The notes under the pieces are model-generated. The model was given only the letters and a program-made list of their open reading frames with translations. It ran no database searches and was not told the origin of the DNA. Position numbers and translations under genes: made by a program. Positions 55,201 through 63,004 of a stretch of DNA of 64,000 bases are shown piece after piece. Within the stretch, counting starts at the first letter, position 1, and every line of letters starts with the position of its first letter. The DNA lies in NCBI GenBank assembly GCA_964581385.1, contig CAZOOK010000019.1, positions 48,344 to 112,343 of the forward strand, given 5' to 3'. This DNA comes from CAZOOK01 sp964581385. Lineage in GTDB: Bacteria; Pseudomonadota; Gammaproteobacteria; Nevskiales; Nevskiaceae.

Positions 55201-55627
55201 GCGGCAGGATGCAGAAGGGGCCGGACTACGTTATCTGGCCGTGCTTCAGTCAAAGGCCGGAAAATACGATGAGGCGCTTGCCGCGGCCAATCAGTCCATT
55301 GCGATATTGAAGGAAGCCCAAGAAGAGCATCCAGCAGATGTTTCCATTCGTGCCGATCTGGCTCAGTCGCTTGTGGTATTGGGAGAGTTGTTCCGCACTC
55401 TTAATCAGCCTTCCGAAGCAGTTATGAACTGGCAACAGGCTGTCGATTTGCTATCCCCAATGGCGGCTAATACGACCGATCTACGCCTTTTAGATCCTTG
55501 GGTGCGCGCGTTTGTCGATCTCGGTCGTAAAGAAGACGTTCTCCTGGCCGTTAGCCGCTTGGCGTCAATGGGTTATTCAGACCCGACGTTCGAGCCTTAT
55601 AACGAGTCCGTCGCCAACAGGAGATAA
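52292..55627 (+). CDS. Winged-helix + STAND NTPase + transmembrane + TPR regulator (1111 residues)
   Basis: Domain order: winged-helix DNA-binding domain of the OmpR/CadC type (15-112, RFGDWLVLPRENALQRGGER to IQTIRKRGYRVLVPV); nSTAND1-type NTPase opening with CPFRGLESF (134-142), Walker A GASGAGKSS (179-187) and Walker B LFIDPLEAL; helical region to about 600; a single membrane helix 602-621; C-terminal TPR-like helices to 1111. With the winged helix in the cytosol, the C-terminal half would be in the periplasm, as in CadC-like sensors. The last third is poorer in GC than the first. The ATG at 52292 is chosen as the frame upstream has no ribosome-binding site. Small unknown genes flank both sides. 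Confidence 0.82.
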   Translation: MKGDSSRHRGAAETQFRFGDWLVLPRENALQRGGERVALEPKIINVLIYLAEHAGEVISAEQLLIDCWRGSFYGDNPVHKTIALLRKALDDDSAQPRYIQTIRKRGYRVLVPVVFPHDYRGAVSQAVPDWDGGCPFRGLESFESEHAGVFFGRSRATAEFLQVLRAQIDSGCAFALIVGASGAGKSSLIHAGVLPLLMQEGGFDGVCAELVATVSPGDAPLLALARALTQWAPRGWPLFLESEIPQLAASLADDVDMVITRIRAGFERLAAGRKQTGSRSLAVLFIDPLEALLAGGVSSRERDGFARALAGLAQSGVVAIIGACRSDFYPRLAEIPRLVELKSGGGHFDLLPATAGEIGEMIRKPAQAAGLKFGSDSESQARLDDILRDAAVRSPDALPLLQYVLRELYEHRAANGELPFAAYRELGGLEGALSRHAESVLAGLPAEVQAALPDLLHRMVTVDGDDGSVTGRKLAIASLYSAAKRTLVQELVDARLFVSRIEGGVAFVAAAHDALWRSWPRVGDWIEANRTVLRAHAHIAAIAIRWEQENRSPDLLLAAGLPLEEARLLQQASDIRISDSERALIEASTARASRARRLRSATAGVIVILGLLAGVSGLLAWRAQQEANLRRANAENLMSFMLGELTSKLRPLGKLDVLDRIGEETLNYLDRSPDTDTDRNALLHRAEALSQIGEIEMARGDAKKAASSFEKADAVLGALAKRFPSDTGVLFQSGQVQFWLGNIEYQQGSLDKAGAHWQRYRELAERLIQIEPRRSEWWMEAAYAYSNLGTREFGRGDLEQARAGFEQALNWDRKVLAVTPASVNAAVKMELANTLSWLGNILDLDGNLSGAADNHGEALRIYTQLRVAAPKDADLKYREAIAAVNVASIAWARGKISLSQKSYAAAHGLLEELLLLEPTNTDWRLEYAIVKTRLGWLAWQQNSLNVAIDLTTQGIATTKDLLMQNPTVVERQDAEGAGLRYLAVLQSKAGKYDEALAAANQSIAILKEAQEEHPADVSIRADLAQSLVVLGELFRTLNQPSEAVMNWQQAVDLLSPMAANTTDLRLLDPWVRAFVDLGRKEDVLLAVSRLASMGYSDPTFEPYNESVANRR

Positions 55628-55631
55628 GCCG

Positions 55632-56018
55632 ATGACCACTGTCGATCCCTATGTAATCACCGTTACCGTGACTTCTGCCAGCCAAGCCAAAGCCAAGAAA
55701 TTAAAGGGTGGACGTTACACGCTGGATGCAAACTACCACTATTCGTTCAGCCCCGATGTTGCATTCATTACGCAAGCCAACACGCCAATGCTTTATGTTC
55801 TGAATACAACACTGAGTGTGAATATCGTCGGTTTTTTCTCAACCGACGCGAAAAGCCAGCTCGGCGATCCCGTAATTGCTTCGGATGGTCAAAGCGTGAC
55901 GGTGATGAACGCAAATACAGTGCCTTATCTAATGTTTGCCTTCCTCTTGGTCGCCCCACAGTCAAGCCAGGATGTAATTTATCTAGATCCGTCCATTATC
56001 TGTAAGGTTCCCCACTAG
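55632..56018 (+). CDS. Unknown 128-residue protein downstream of the STAND regulator
   Basis: A 128-residue protein with no signal peptide, five bases after the regulator's stop and preceded by AGGAGATAA, so co-translated with it. It is beta-rich: YVITVTVTSASQAK, FITQANTPMLYVL, FLLVAPQSSQDVIYLDPSIICKVPH. The end recalls the AidA/PixA inclusion-body family, whose members also finish with a DPxI-like strand, but the match is weak and may be chance. Its opening resembles that of the protein at 50975. The base composition is lower in GC than the core genome. Function unknown. Confidence 0.6.
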   Translation: MTTVDPYVITVTVTSASQAKAKKLKGGRYTLDANYHYSFSPDVAFITQANTPMLYVLNTTLSVNIVGFFSTDAKSQLGDPVIASDGQSVTVMNANTVPYLMFAFLLVAPQSSQDVIYLDPSIICKVPH

Positions 56019-56056
56019 TCACACAGATTATCTAGTCGATGATCATGTTGGTTAAC

Positions 56057-56093
56057 AAAAACCCCGCCGGCCATAGCGACCGTCGGGGTTTTT
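56057..56093. terminator. Bidirectional terminator between the STAND cluster and rho
   Basis: A stem of AAAAACCCCG / CGGGGTTTTT (56057-56066 with 56084-56093), extendable inward by four pairs with one mismatch. A run precedes and T run follows, so it can work in both directions. It lies 38 bases after the stop at 56018 and 17 bases past the rho stop. Confidence 0.88.
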
Positions 56094-56109
56094 CAATTCA
56101 AATCCAAGA

Positions 56110-57684
56110 TTAATTCCGCTTCATCGAATCAAAGAAATCGGAATTGGTTTTAGTCTGCTTCATGCGGTCGAGCAGCAGCTCCATTGCCGCCAGCTCGTCC
56201 ATCTGATGCAGCAGTTTGCGCAGGATCCATATCTTGCTCAGATCAGCCGGTTCGAGCAGCAGCTCTTCCTTGCGTGTGCCGGAACGGTTGATGTTGATGG
56301 CCGGGAACACGCGCTTCTCGGCGATGCGGCGTTCCAGGTGGATTTCCATGTTGCCGGTGCCCTTGAATTCCTCGTAGATGACTTCATCCATCTTCGAGCC
56401 GGTGTCGACCAGCGCGGTGGCGACAATGGTCAGCGAGCCACCTTCCTCGATGTTGCGGGCAGCACCGAAGAAGCGCTTCGGCTTCTGTAGCGCGTTGGCG
56501 TCCACACCGCCGGTCAGTACCTTGCCGGAGCTGGGGACCACGGTGTTGTAGGCGCGCGCCAGACGCGTGATCGAATCGAGCAGAATCACCACGTCGCGTT
56601 TGTGTTCGACGAGGCGCCGCGCTTTCTCGATCACCATTTCCGCGACCTGGACGTGGCGCGTCGCCGGCTCGTCGAACGTCGAGCTGATGACTTCGCCGCG
56701 CACGGTGCGCTGCATGTCGGTGACTTCTTCCGGACGCTCGTCGATGAGCAGTACGATCAGATAGACGTCCGGGTAATTCGCCGCGATTGATTGCGCGACG
56801 TTCTGCATCAGCATCGTCTTGCCGGCCTTCGGCGGCGACACGATCAAGCCGCGCTGGCCTTTTCCGAACGGCGCGACGAGGTCGATGATGCGCGCTGTGA
56901 TGTCTTCCGTGGTGCCGTTGCCGCGCTCCATGACCAAGCGCTCGTCGGCGAACAGTGGCGTCAGGTTCTCGAAGCTGACCTTCTTTTTGCTGACTTCCGG
57001 CGCTTCGTAATTGATCGTGTCAACCTTGAGCAGCGCGAAGTAGCGCTCATTGTCCTTCGGCGAGCGAACGCGGCCGGCGATGGTGTCGCCGGTGCGTAGC
57101 GCGAAGCGGCGGATCTGGCTCGGTGAGATATAAACATCGTCCGGGCCGGCAAGGTAGCTGCTGTCGGCGCCGCGCAGGAAGCCGTAGCCATCCGGCATGA
57201 TTTCCAGCACGCCTTCGCCAAGGATGTGTTCTCCACGTCGCGCCGCTGCTTTCAGTAACTGGAATACAAGGTCGGGCTTGCGGATGCGGGCGATGTTTTC
57301 GAGGCCCAGCGCCTCGGCTGTCTCCAGCAATTCGGCCGCGCTTTTCCGCTTCAGATCCGTGATGTTGAGGACTTTCGGCGGTTCAAAGACGCGCGGCTCT
57401 GCCGACGGCGCCGTGCCGCTCGCATTGGATTCCTCATCCTCTGAACCCTCTTCGGTTCCCACAGCCCCCCGTTGCCGCTGAACGACGGCTGTTGCTCCGC
57501 CCTCCGGTGCCAGCCCTGAAGCGGCGCCGTCACCCGATTCGTCACCCGTCAGGGTGTCATCCGAATCGTCGGCGGACGGGCGTCCATTGCCGTTTCCATT
57601 GCCATTGCTGTTTCCGTTTCCATTGCCATTGCCATGGTTATTGGAGTTATTGGAAAAGTGCGGCCGGCGTCGGTGCTTGATCAT
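56110..57684 (-). CDS. rho: Transcription termination factor Rho with Asn/Gly-rich N-terminal extension
   Basis: RNA-dependent helicase ring that ends transcription. At 524 residues it is about 105 longer than E. coli Rho; the extra part is N-terminal. Residues 11-34 are almost only Asn and Gly; 38-95 are acidic and Gly/Ser-rich. The homologous part starts near 107 with NITDLKRKSAAELL. YGFLRGADSSYLAGPDDVYVS-like RNA site (here YISPSQIRRF), Walker A PPKAGKT (284-290), DERPEEVTDM and FFGAARNIEEGGSLTI are intact. Its ATG overlaps the trxA stop (ATGA), so trxA and rho are coupled. Confidence 0.96.
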   Translation of the reverse strand: MIKHRRRPHFSNNSNNHGNGNGNGNSNGNGNGNGRPSADDSDDTLTGDESGDGAASGLAPEGGATAVVQRQRGAVGTEEGSEDEESNASGTAPSAEPRVFEPPKVLNITDLKRKSAAELLETAEALGLENIARIRKPDLVFQLLKAAARRGEHILGEGVLEIMPDGYGFLRGADSSYLAGPDDVYISPSQIRRFALRTGDTIAGRVRSPKDNERYFALLKVDTINYEAPEVSKKKVSFENLTPLFADERLVMERGNGTTEDITARIIDLVAPFGKGQRGLIVSPPKAGKTMLMQNVAQSIAANYPDVYLIVLLIDERPEEVTDMQRTVRGEVISSTFDEPATRHVQVAEMVIEKARRLVEHKRDVVILLDSITRLARAYNTVVPSSGKVLTGGVDANALQKPKRFFGAARNIEEGGSLTIVATALVDTGSKMDEVIYEEFKGTGNMEIHLERRIAEKRVFPAININRSGTRKEELLLEPADLSKIWILRKLLHQMDELAAMELLLDRMKQTKTNSDFFDSMKRN

Positions 57685-58016
57685 GCAGAACCTAAATGAG
57701 GAGTAACGAAGGCTGTGAGTTGGGCTTTATGCACGGCCCCAACCTGTGTTGCCGCCGGCTTTCCGTCCTTGAACAGGATCAGAGTCGGAATGCCGCGGAT
57801 GGCGAATTTCGGGGGTGTCCCTGGATTCTCATCGACATTTAGCTTCACAACTTTAAGTTTTCCGGCGTTTTCCTGCGCTACTTGCTCCAGAATCGGCGCG
57901 ATCATGCGGCAGGGACCGCACCATTCAGCCCAGAAATCGACCAGAACCGGCTGTTTGCTTTGCAGCACGTCCTGATCGAAGGAGGCGTCGGTGACGGGAC
58001 TGATGTGTTCACTCAT
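57681..58016 (-). CDS. trxA: Thioredoxin
   Basis: A 111-residue thioredoxin with the redox site WAEWCGPCRM, then KLNVDENPGTPPKFAIRGIPTLILFKDG with the cis-proline. It reduces disulfides in the cytosol. It overlaps rho by four bases and is divergent from the RhlB-type helicase gene, the arrangement known from many Gammaproteobacteria. Confidence 0.96.
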   Translation of the reverse strand: MSEHISPVTDASFDQDVLQSKQPVLVDFWAEWCGPCRMIAPILEQVAQENAGKLKVVKLNVDENPGTPPKFAIRGIPTLILFKDGKPAATQVGAVHKAQLTAFVTPHLGSA

Positions 58017-58224
58017 CTTGGGAATCTCCGGGACAACGGCGCAATTCGGCCATCGGGGATTTGGGGATAGCGCGCGACGGATTCAATGCGCGCGGCGGGA
58101 AAGGGTCTGGGTTAAGATGCTGGAATTGAACTGCCGCGGGACCGGCGTAGATCCGCGTCGCAACTTTGCGCACGCTCAGCCGAAACCCCTTTTGTTGACC
58201 TATTTCAAACCATATTCTTTGCGA

Positions 58225-59520
58225 ATGCAAGCCTCCGAAGTGGCACCGACGTCTAGCCGGCCCGATCATCTCACCGAGATCCGCTTCGACAGCCTGCCGT
58301 TGCATCCGGCACTGATCGCAAGCCTGGACCGGCTTGGCTTCAGCCGCTGCACGCCGATCCAGGCTGCGACCCTGCCACTCGCGCTGGCCGGCGAGGACCT
58401 CGCCGGCCAGGCGCAAACCGGTACCGGTAAGACCGTGGCTTTCCTGCTCGCCATGCTGAATCACCTGCTGACGCGCGCGCCAGAACCCCCAAGCCCGCGG
58501 CCACGTGCGCTGATTCTCGCCCCGACGCGCGAGCTGGCGATCCAGATCTACAAGGATGCGATGGATCTGGTCGGCGATACCGGCCTGCGCATCACCGTCG
58601 TTTATGGCGGTACTGGCTATGAAACGCAGCGCAACGCGCTGGCCGAGGGTGTCGATGTACTGATCGGCACACCCGGTCGTCTTATCGATTACTTCAAACA
58701 GGGCGTCTTCCCGCTCAAGGGCATCGAGGTATTTGTCCTCGATGAGGCCGATCGCATGTTCGATCTCGGCTTCATCGCCGATCTGCGCTACCTGCTGCGT
58801 CGCATGCCGCCGCCGTCCGCCCGCAGCAACTATCTGTTCTCGGCGACGCTGTCGCACCGGGTGCTCGAACTGGCGTACGAGCATATGAACAATCCGCAGC
58901 GCATCGAAATCGCGCCTGAGCGCGTAACCGCCGAAGGCGTGCGGCAGGCGCTGATCCACGTCGCCAACGAGGACAAACTGCCGACGCTGGTCGCGCTGCT
59001 GCGCCAGCATCCGCCGACGCGGACGATGGTCTTTATCAACACCAAGCGCGACGCCGAAAACGTCGAGCGTGCGCTGAACGCCAACGGCATCGTCGCGCAC
59101 ACGCTGTCCGGTGACGTGCCACAGAACAAGCGCGAGCGGCTGTTGCAGGATTTCAAGGATGGCAAGCTGCCGGTGCTGGTTGCCACCGACGTTGCTGCGC
59201 GCGGACTGCACATCCCGGATGTGACCCACGTCATCAATTTCGATCTGCCGCAGGACCCGGAAGACTACGTGCACCGTATCGGTCGCACCGCGCGCGCTGG
59301 CGCACAGGGAGATGCGATCTCGCTGTGCTGCGAGACCTATGTGTATTCGCTGCCGGAAATCGAGAAATTAATCGGCAAGCGTATCCCGCAATACGAAAAC
59401 GCGATCGCACTGGTCGCGCACGAATACATTGCTCCAGCTGGCGGCAGTGCGCGGCAAGGGCGCGGTGGGCGTGATGGACGCGGCGGCCGACCGCCACCGA
59501 AGCGACGGCGCCGAAGCTGA
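58225..59520 (+). CDS. rhlB: DEAD-box RNA helicase, RhlB type
   Basis: A 431-residue RNA helicase. The Q motif is F21 to Q46 (FDSLPLHPALIASLDRLGF, RCTPIQ); motif I is AQTGTGKT (63-70), motif II VLDEADRMFD, motif III SATL, then ARGLHIPDVTHVINFDLP and HRIGRTARAG. The C-terminal tail is Arg/Gly-rich (RQGRGGRDGRGGR). RhlB is the RNase E partner, and its location divergent from trxA-rho supports the name, but paralogues exist. The ATG at 58225 is chosen because the frame upstream has no homology. Confidence 0.9.
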   Translation: MQASEVAPTSSRPDHLTEIRFDSLPLHPALIASLDRLGFSRCTPIQAATLPLALAGEDLAGQAQTGTGKTVAFLLAMLNHLLTRAPEPPSPRPRALILAPTRELAIQIYKDAMDLVGDTGLRITVVYGGTGYETQRNALAEGVDVLIGTPGRLIDYFKQGVFPLKGIEVFVLDEADRMFDLGFIADLRYLLRRMPPPSARSNYLFSATLSHRVLELAYEHMNNPQRIEIAPERVTAEGVRQALIHVANEDKLPTLVALLRQHPPTRTMVFINTKRDAENVERALNANGIVAHTLSGDVPQNKRERLLQDFKDGKLPVLVATDVAARGLHIPDVTHVINFDLPQDPEDYVHRIGRTARAGAQGDAISLCCETYVYSLPEIEKLIGKRIPQYENAIALVAHEYIAPAGGSARQGRGGRDGRGGRPPPKRRRRS

Positions 59521-60285
59521 ACTGACGTCCTCGTCGCTCGACATCGGCGTTTGTGCCTTCAGCTGACGTGATTCTGAAGCGCACGCGATCACATTGCGCA
59601 GCGCGTGGCAGCGCGCGAGGCAATCCCGAAGACGATCTGAAGCAGCTCGCATCGGCTGCGCGGCGAGAATCCGCGGACGAGAAGGTGCGCAGCGTTCGGC
59701 GCGCGAAGTCCTGCGCCACTGCGACCCCATCGCTGCGATCGCCTCTGAACCGTTGGTGATCGACGTGACGCTTCCGCACGATCACGGCGCGAGTGAGCGC
59801 AACGATGAGATCGGCCGGTATCCGCCAGCATCAGTGGCACGCACGATCGGGCGGCGACTACGGATGCAACTGCGGCCGACGCCGCGGTTTGAGTGGCTCG
59901 CCGCCGAATACACGCGCGAGATTTGCCAAGGCGACGCTGTGCAGCGTTGCTGCTGAAAATACCGCGCGCATGAGTGTGATGAGCCCTGCGTGAGATAAGT
60001 TTGCGAGTGTGCTCGAAGGTCTGATACCTGCGGGGCGCGCATCGCCTCAAGACGTGATCACTGGGAAATTGATCGAAGTGGCACAGCGTCCGATGCCCGT
60101 TTTCAATGCGTCTGATCGTTGCCTTCGGCACGAGCGAATGCACTTTCCCAAGCGTTGCGCCGCTGCTGACTCCGTATCGGCGCAAAAAATTTTGGTTGAT
60201 CAGCGCGCGGTGTCCGCGCACAATCCTCTAGTTCGCGTAGCATATCCGCACCCATATGGGCGCATATTCACCAGGAGACCGCGTT
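59521..60285. other. 765-base region without supported gene
   Basis: The region after the helicase gene contains several overlapping short frames on both strands, rich in Arg and Ser, with no recognisable motif, no good ribosome-binding site and no family resemblance. It is dense in GCGC and GATC-like words, for example near 59578-59620 and 59690-59730. A structured RNA or a decayed gene is possible. The last 15 bases hold CAGGAGACC, the ribosome-binding site of the SWIB gene. Confidence 0.5.
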
Positions 60286-60678
60286 ATGGCGAATGCCAGC
60301 AAGAAGAAGCCGGCGGCAAAGAAGGTTGCCGCGAAGAAGGTTGTTGCGAAGAAGGCAGCCCCCAAGAAGGCGGCCCCGAAGAAGGCCGTCGCAAAAAAAG
60401 CGGCGCCCAAGAAGGCGAAGACCAAGCGCAAGCCGAACGCTGCGCTGCTGAAGCCGATGAGTCCGAGTGCGATGCTGTCGGAAGTTGTTGGCAGCAAGCC
60501 GATCCCGCGTGGCCAGATCACGAAGAACCTCTGGGCCTACATCAAGAAGCACGGGCTGCAGGACACTAAGAACAAGCGGATGATCAACGCCGACGACAAG
60601 CTGAAAAAGATTTTCGGCGGCAAGTCCGTCGTCAACATGTTTGAAATGACCAAGCTGGTAAGCAAGCACATTAGCTGA
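60286..60678 (+). CDS. Histone-H1-like SWIB/MDM2-domain protein
   Basis: A 130-residue basic protein. Residues 4-50 are Lys/Ala repeats (AAKKVAAKKVVAKKAAPKKA), like a bacterial histone H1-type DNA-binding tail. Residues 55-130 are a SWIB/MDM2 domain: PMSPSAMLSEVVGSKPIPRGQI, LWAYIKKHGLQDTKNKRMINADDKLKKIFGG. CAGGAG is placed ten bases before the ATG. Such proteins occur in Chlamydia and many proteobacteria and probably act on nucleoid structure; the precise role is not known. Confidence 0.9.
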   Translation: MANASKKKPAAKKVAAKKVVAKKAAPKKAAPKKAVAKKAAPKKAKTKRKPNAALLKPMSPSAMLSEVVGSKPIPRGQITKNLWAYIKKHGLQDTKNKRMINADDKLKKIFGGKSVVNMFEMTKLVSKHIS

Positions 60679-60687
60679 GTAGTCATT

Positions 60688-60721
60688 GGCGGCGGCGCGG
60701 GTCAAAGCCCGTGTCGCCGCC
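60688..60721 (+). terminator. Strong GC hairpin after the SWIB gene
   Basis: A 14-bp stem (60688-60701 with 60708-60721) with two G-T pairs and a TCAAAG loop, ten bases after the SWIB stop. No T run follows, so it would act as a weak or rho-assisted stop, or protect the 3' end of the mRNA. Confidence 0.55.
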
Positions 60722-61090
60722 GTCCTGCCTCGTGAAAACGCGCTATCGGTGGTGGTACGTGATCAGCAAGTTCTCTCGACATGAGGCAGCGTGCTTTGGC
60801 GAATCCCCGCACGGCGTTCGCACATGGTCAAACCTCGATTGCAGCCAGACCCGGCGCCATGGTTTCCGGTAGACCTTGGTGTTGGCGATGAGGGAGTACG
60901 GATTCGTCGACTGAGATCACCGGCGCGCTGTTCGCATCGCCGCCCTGGAAGGTCGACGATATCGCTTTTGATCAGGGGATAGATCTTTTCCGCGTTGATC
61001 GTGTCACCACGTGCGACACAGCCACATGCGGGTGGCGCGCTGGTGTCAGGTCAAGAGATCGCCATTTCCCGACACATCGTTCCCAGCCGT
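60722..61090. other. Intergenic stretch, no gene seen
   Basis: 369 bases with only short frames lacking motifs or ribosome-binding sites. Nothing else was recognised. Confidence 0.5.
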
Positions 61091-61411
61091 TCAGCCGGAA
61101 ACGGCAGCGCCGCCAAGTGAATTGGAAAACAGTGGCAGGCGCGGCAAAGCTGCCATTTCTTCCTTGCGGATCGCAACGCGCGCCGCGAAGCGGCGGTTCG
61201 CGAGTTCGAGGTCGCCAATAGTCAGCAGATCACGGCGGCGACGATCAAGAATGTAGTAACGCGGCGGATCGCTCGCATGGACGGCTAATGCCAGTCCCGT
61301 CCGGTTGTCATGGTCGAGCTCGGTGAGTGCCATGGGGGTGAACCTCATCACTTGATTCTTCAGTTGCGATTGATCGAGCAAAATTCCGGCCAAGTCTGAG
61401 GGAATAGTCAT
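61091..61411 (-). pseudogene. Possible remnant of an S9-type peptidase propeller, or small unknown protein
   Basis: An open frame of 106 codons from ATG 61411. The middle, TGLALAVHASDPPRYYILDRRRRDLLTIGDLELANRRFA, is like the last propeller blade before the catalytic domain of S9 peptidases (S/D-PxxYYxxDR...LxxL pattern). Nothing of the catalytic domain follows and the frame ends in VSG. No ribosome-binding site is seen. A decayed peptidase fragment is the best guess; a real small gene or chance frame remains possible. Confidence 0.3.
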
Positions 61412-61488
61412 GAAGCTTCGATGACCTTGGTCACGCTGGTAGTTAATCTCTACACGCCGCGTCGTCAGAGGGGTCCCAGCGCGTGCCA

Positions 61489-62157
61489 TCAAGCCAGAGG
61501 CAGCAGATCAGCAATGCGGTCGACGGCCGCGAATTCATCGATTTCGCGCGCCGGTCGCGTGCTGTCCGGACGCCGCACCGCGATCGTCTGCCCTATGCCG
61601 TAGCTGCGGGCGGCGCGCAGTACCGGCAAGCTGTCGTCTACGAACAAGGTATGTTGCGCATCGAAGGGGTGCCGCATCTCAAAACGCGTCCAGAAATCAG
61701 CGGTTTCTTTCGGGGCCCCAAAATCGTGCGAGCAGATCACTTGGTCGAAGTGGTGGCGCAGGCCAGTATGTTCGAGCTTGATCATCCAGCTGTTGGCGTG
61801 GGCATTCGTGACCAGCCATAGCGGGCGGCCGCTGCCGCGCACCGCATCCAGAAACTCCAGGCTGCCTTCGAGCGGACGGATGTCATGCCGCACTTCGCGC
61901 TTGAGTGCGGCCAGATCCATGCGGGTGATGCCGCTCCAGTGGTCGAGGCAATACCACTCCAGTCGGCCTTGCAGGCTTTGGAAATGCGGCTCCAGATCAG
62001 CGTGGGCGCGATCCAGCGTCACGCTGTGTGTGCGCGCGTAGCGCTCGGGCACCACGGTACGCCAGAAATGATTGTCGAACGCGAGGTCAAGCACGGTGCC
62101 GTCCATATCGAGCATGACGGTGTCGACGGCGCCCCAGTTAACGGTGTTTGAAGGCAT
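61489..62157 (-). CDS. yrfG: HAD-superfamily nucleotidase (YrfG/GMP-IMP nucleotidase type)
   Basis: A 222-residue HAD hydrolase. Motif I is VMLDMDGTVLDLAFDN (nucleophile Asp with the DxDGT pattern), motif II LWLVTNAHANS, and motif III/IV KETADFW and LFVDDSLPVL. NHFWRTVVPERYA in the first cap region matches the YrfG branch, which removes phosphate from GMP and IMP. The ATG at 62157 gives the family N-terminus. It is divergent from cysQ with 49 bases between. Confidence 0.85.
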   Translation of the reverse strand: MPSNTVNWGAVDTVMLDMDGTVLDLAFDNHFWRTVVPERYARTHSVTLDRAHADLEPHFQSLQGRLEWYCLDHWSGITRMDLAALKREVRHDIRPLEGSLEFLDAVRGSGRPLWLVTNAHANSWMIKLEHTGLRHHFDQVICSHDFGAPKETADFWTRFEMRHPFDAQHTLFVDDSLPVLRAARSYGIGQTIAVRRPDSTRPAREIDEFAAVDRIADLLPLA

Positions 62158-62206
62158 GCCCGTATCATACAGGCCACTTTCACCACTTATTTTCGAAGCG
62201 CGCCTC

Positions 62207-63004
62207 ATGACCGACAAAACACTCGACGCCGTACTCGCCATCGCCACCGAAGCCGGCGGCCGCATCATGGAAATCTACAGCTCCGATTTCGCGGTTACGC
62301 GCAAGGACGACGAGTCGCCGCTGACGCAGGCCGACCTTGCCGCGCACAGTCATATCAGCGCCGAGTTGACGCGGCAATGGCCGCAGATCCCGGTGCTGTC
62401 GGAGGAAGCGGCGGACATTCCATTCACGACCCGCGCCAGCTGGACCCGCTACTGGCTCGTCGATCCGCTCGATGGCACCAAGGAATTCATCAAACGCAAC
62501 GGTGAATTCACCGTCAACATCGCGCTTATCGATCAGGGGCGGCCGGTGCTCGGGGTGGTCTATGCGCCAGCGCTTGGCTTGACCTATCTCGCGGAGCACG
62601 GCAGCGGCGCGTTCCGCATCAAGGAAGGACGGCGCGAAAAAATCACGACGCGCAAGGTACCGGCGAAACCGGCGCTGGTCGTCAGCAAATCGCATCGCGA
62701 CGCCGCGCTCGAAGCCTTCCTTGCAAAAATGCCCCTGCACGATGCGGTCAGCCGTGGCTCTTCGCTGAAATTCTGCCTGGTTGCCGAAGGCTCAGCCGAT
62801 CTGTATCCGCGCACGGGTCCGACGTCGGAGTGGGACACCGGTGCCGGCCACTGCGTCGCCGAGCAGGCCGGAGCCCAGGTGCTGAAGCTGCCGGATTTTT
62901 CGCCATTGCTCTACAACCAGAAGGATTCGCTGTTGAATCCAAATTTCGTCGTCATTGGCGATCCCGCGTATTCCTGGCGCGACAAGCTGCCAGTCGATGG
63001 CTGA
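62207..63004 (+). CDS. cysQ: 3'(2'),5'-bisphosphate nucleotidase
   Basis: A 265-residue Li-sensitive phosphatase that turns PAP into AMP and so relieves the by-product of PAPS use. SPLTQADLAAH, VLSEEAAD, WLVDPLDGTKEFIKRNGEFTVNIALI (metal site) and SEWDTGAGHCVAEQAG are all present. PAP is also the by-product of sulfotransferases, which the window encodes twice. The ATG at 62207 gives the usual N-terminus. The stop overlaps the murI start by eight bases. Confidence 0.95.
   Translation: MTDKTLDAVLAIATEAGGRIMEIYSSDFAVTRKDDESPLTQADLAAHSHISAELTRQWPQIPVLSEEAADIPFTTRASWTRYWLVDPLDGTKEFIKRNGEFTVNIALIDQGRPVLGVVYAPALGLTYLAEHGSGAFRIKEGRREKITTRKVPAKPALVVSKSHRDAALEAFLAKMPLHDAVSRGSSLKFCLVAEGSADLYPRTGPTSEWDTGAGHCVAEQAGAQVLKLPDFSPLLYNQKDSLLNPNFVVIGDPAYSWRDKLPVDG

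Noticed and set aside
55512..55631. Upstream extension of the 128-residue gene
   Set aside because: Lies inside the regulator's reading frame; the strong AGGAG site fits the ATG at 55632.
59589..60221. 210-codon frame on the minus strand in the gap after the helicase
   Set aside because: Arg/Ser-rich without motif, no ribosome-binding site and no long hydrophobic or structured pattern.
60300..60430. Tandem-repeat look of the AAG-rich stretch
   Set aside because: It is the Lys/Ala tail of the SWIB protein, not a separate repeat array.
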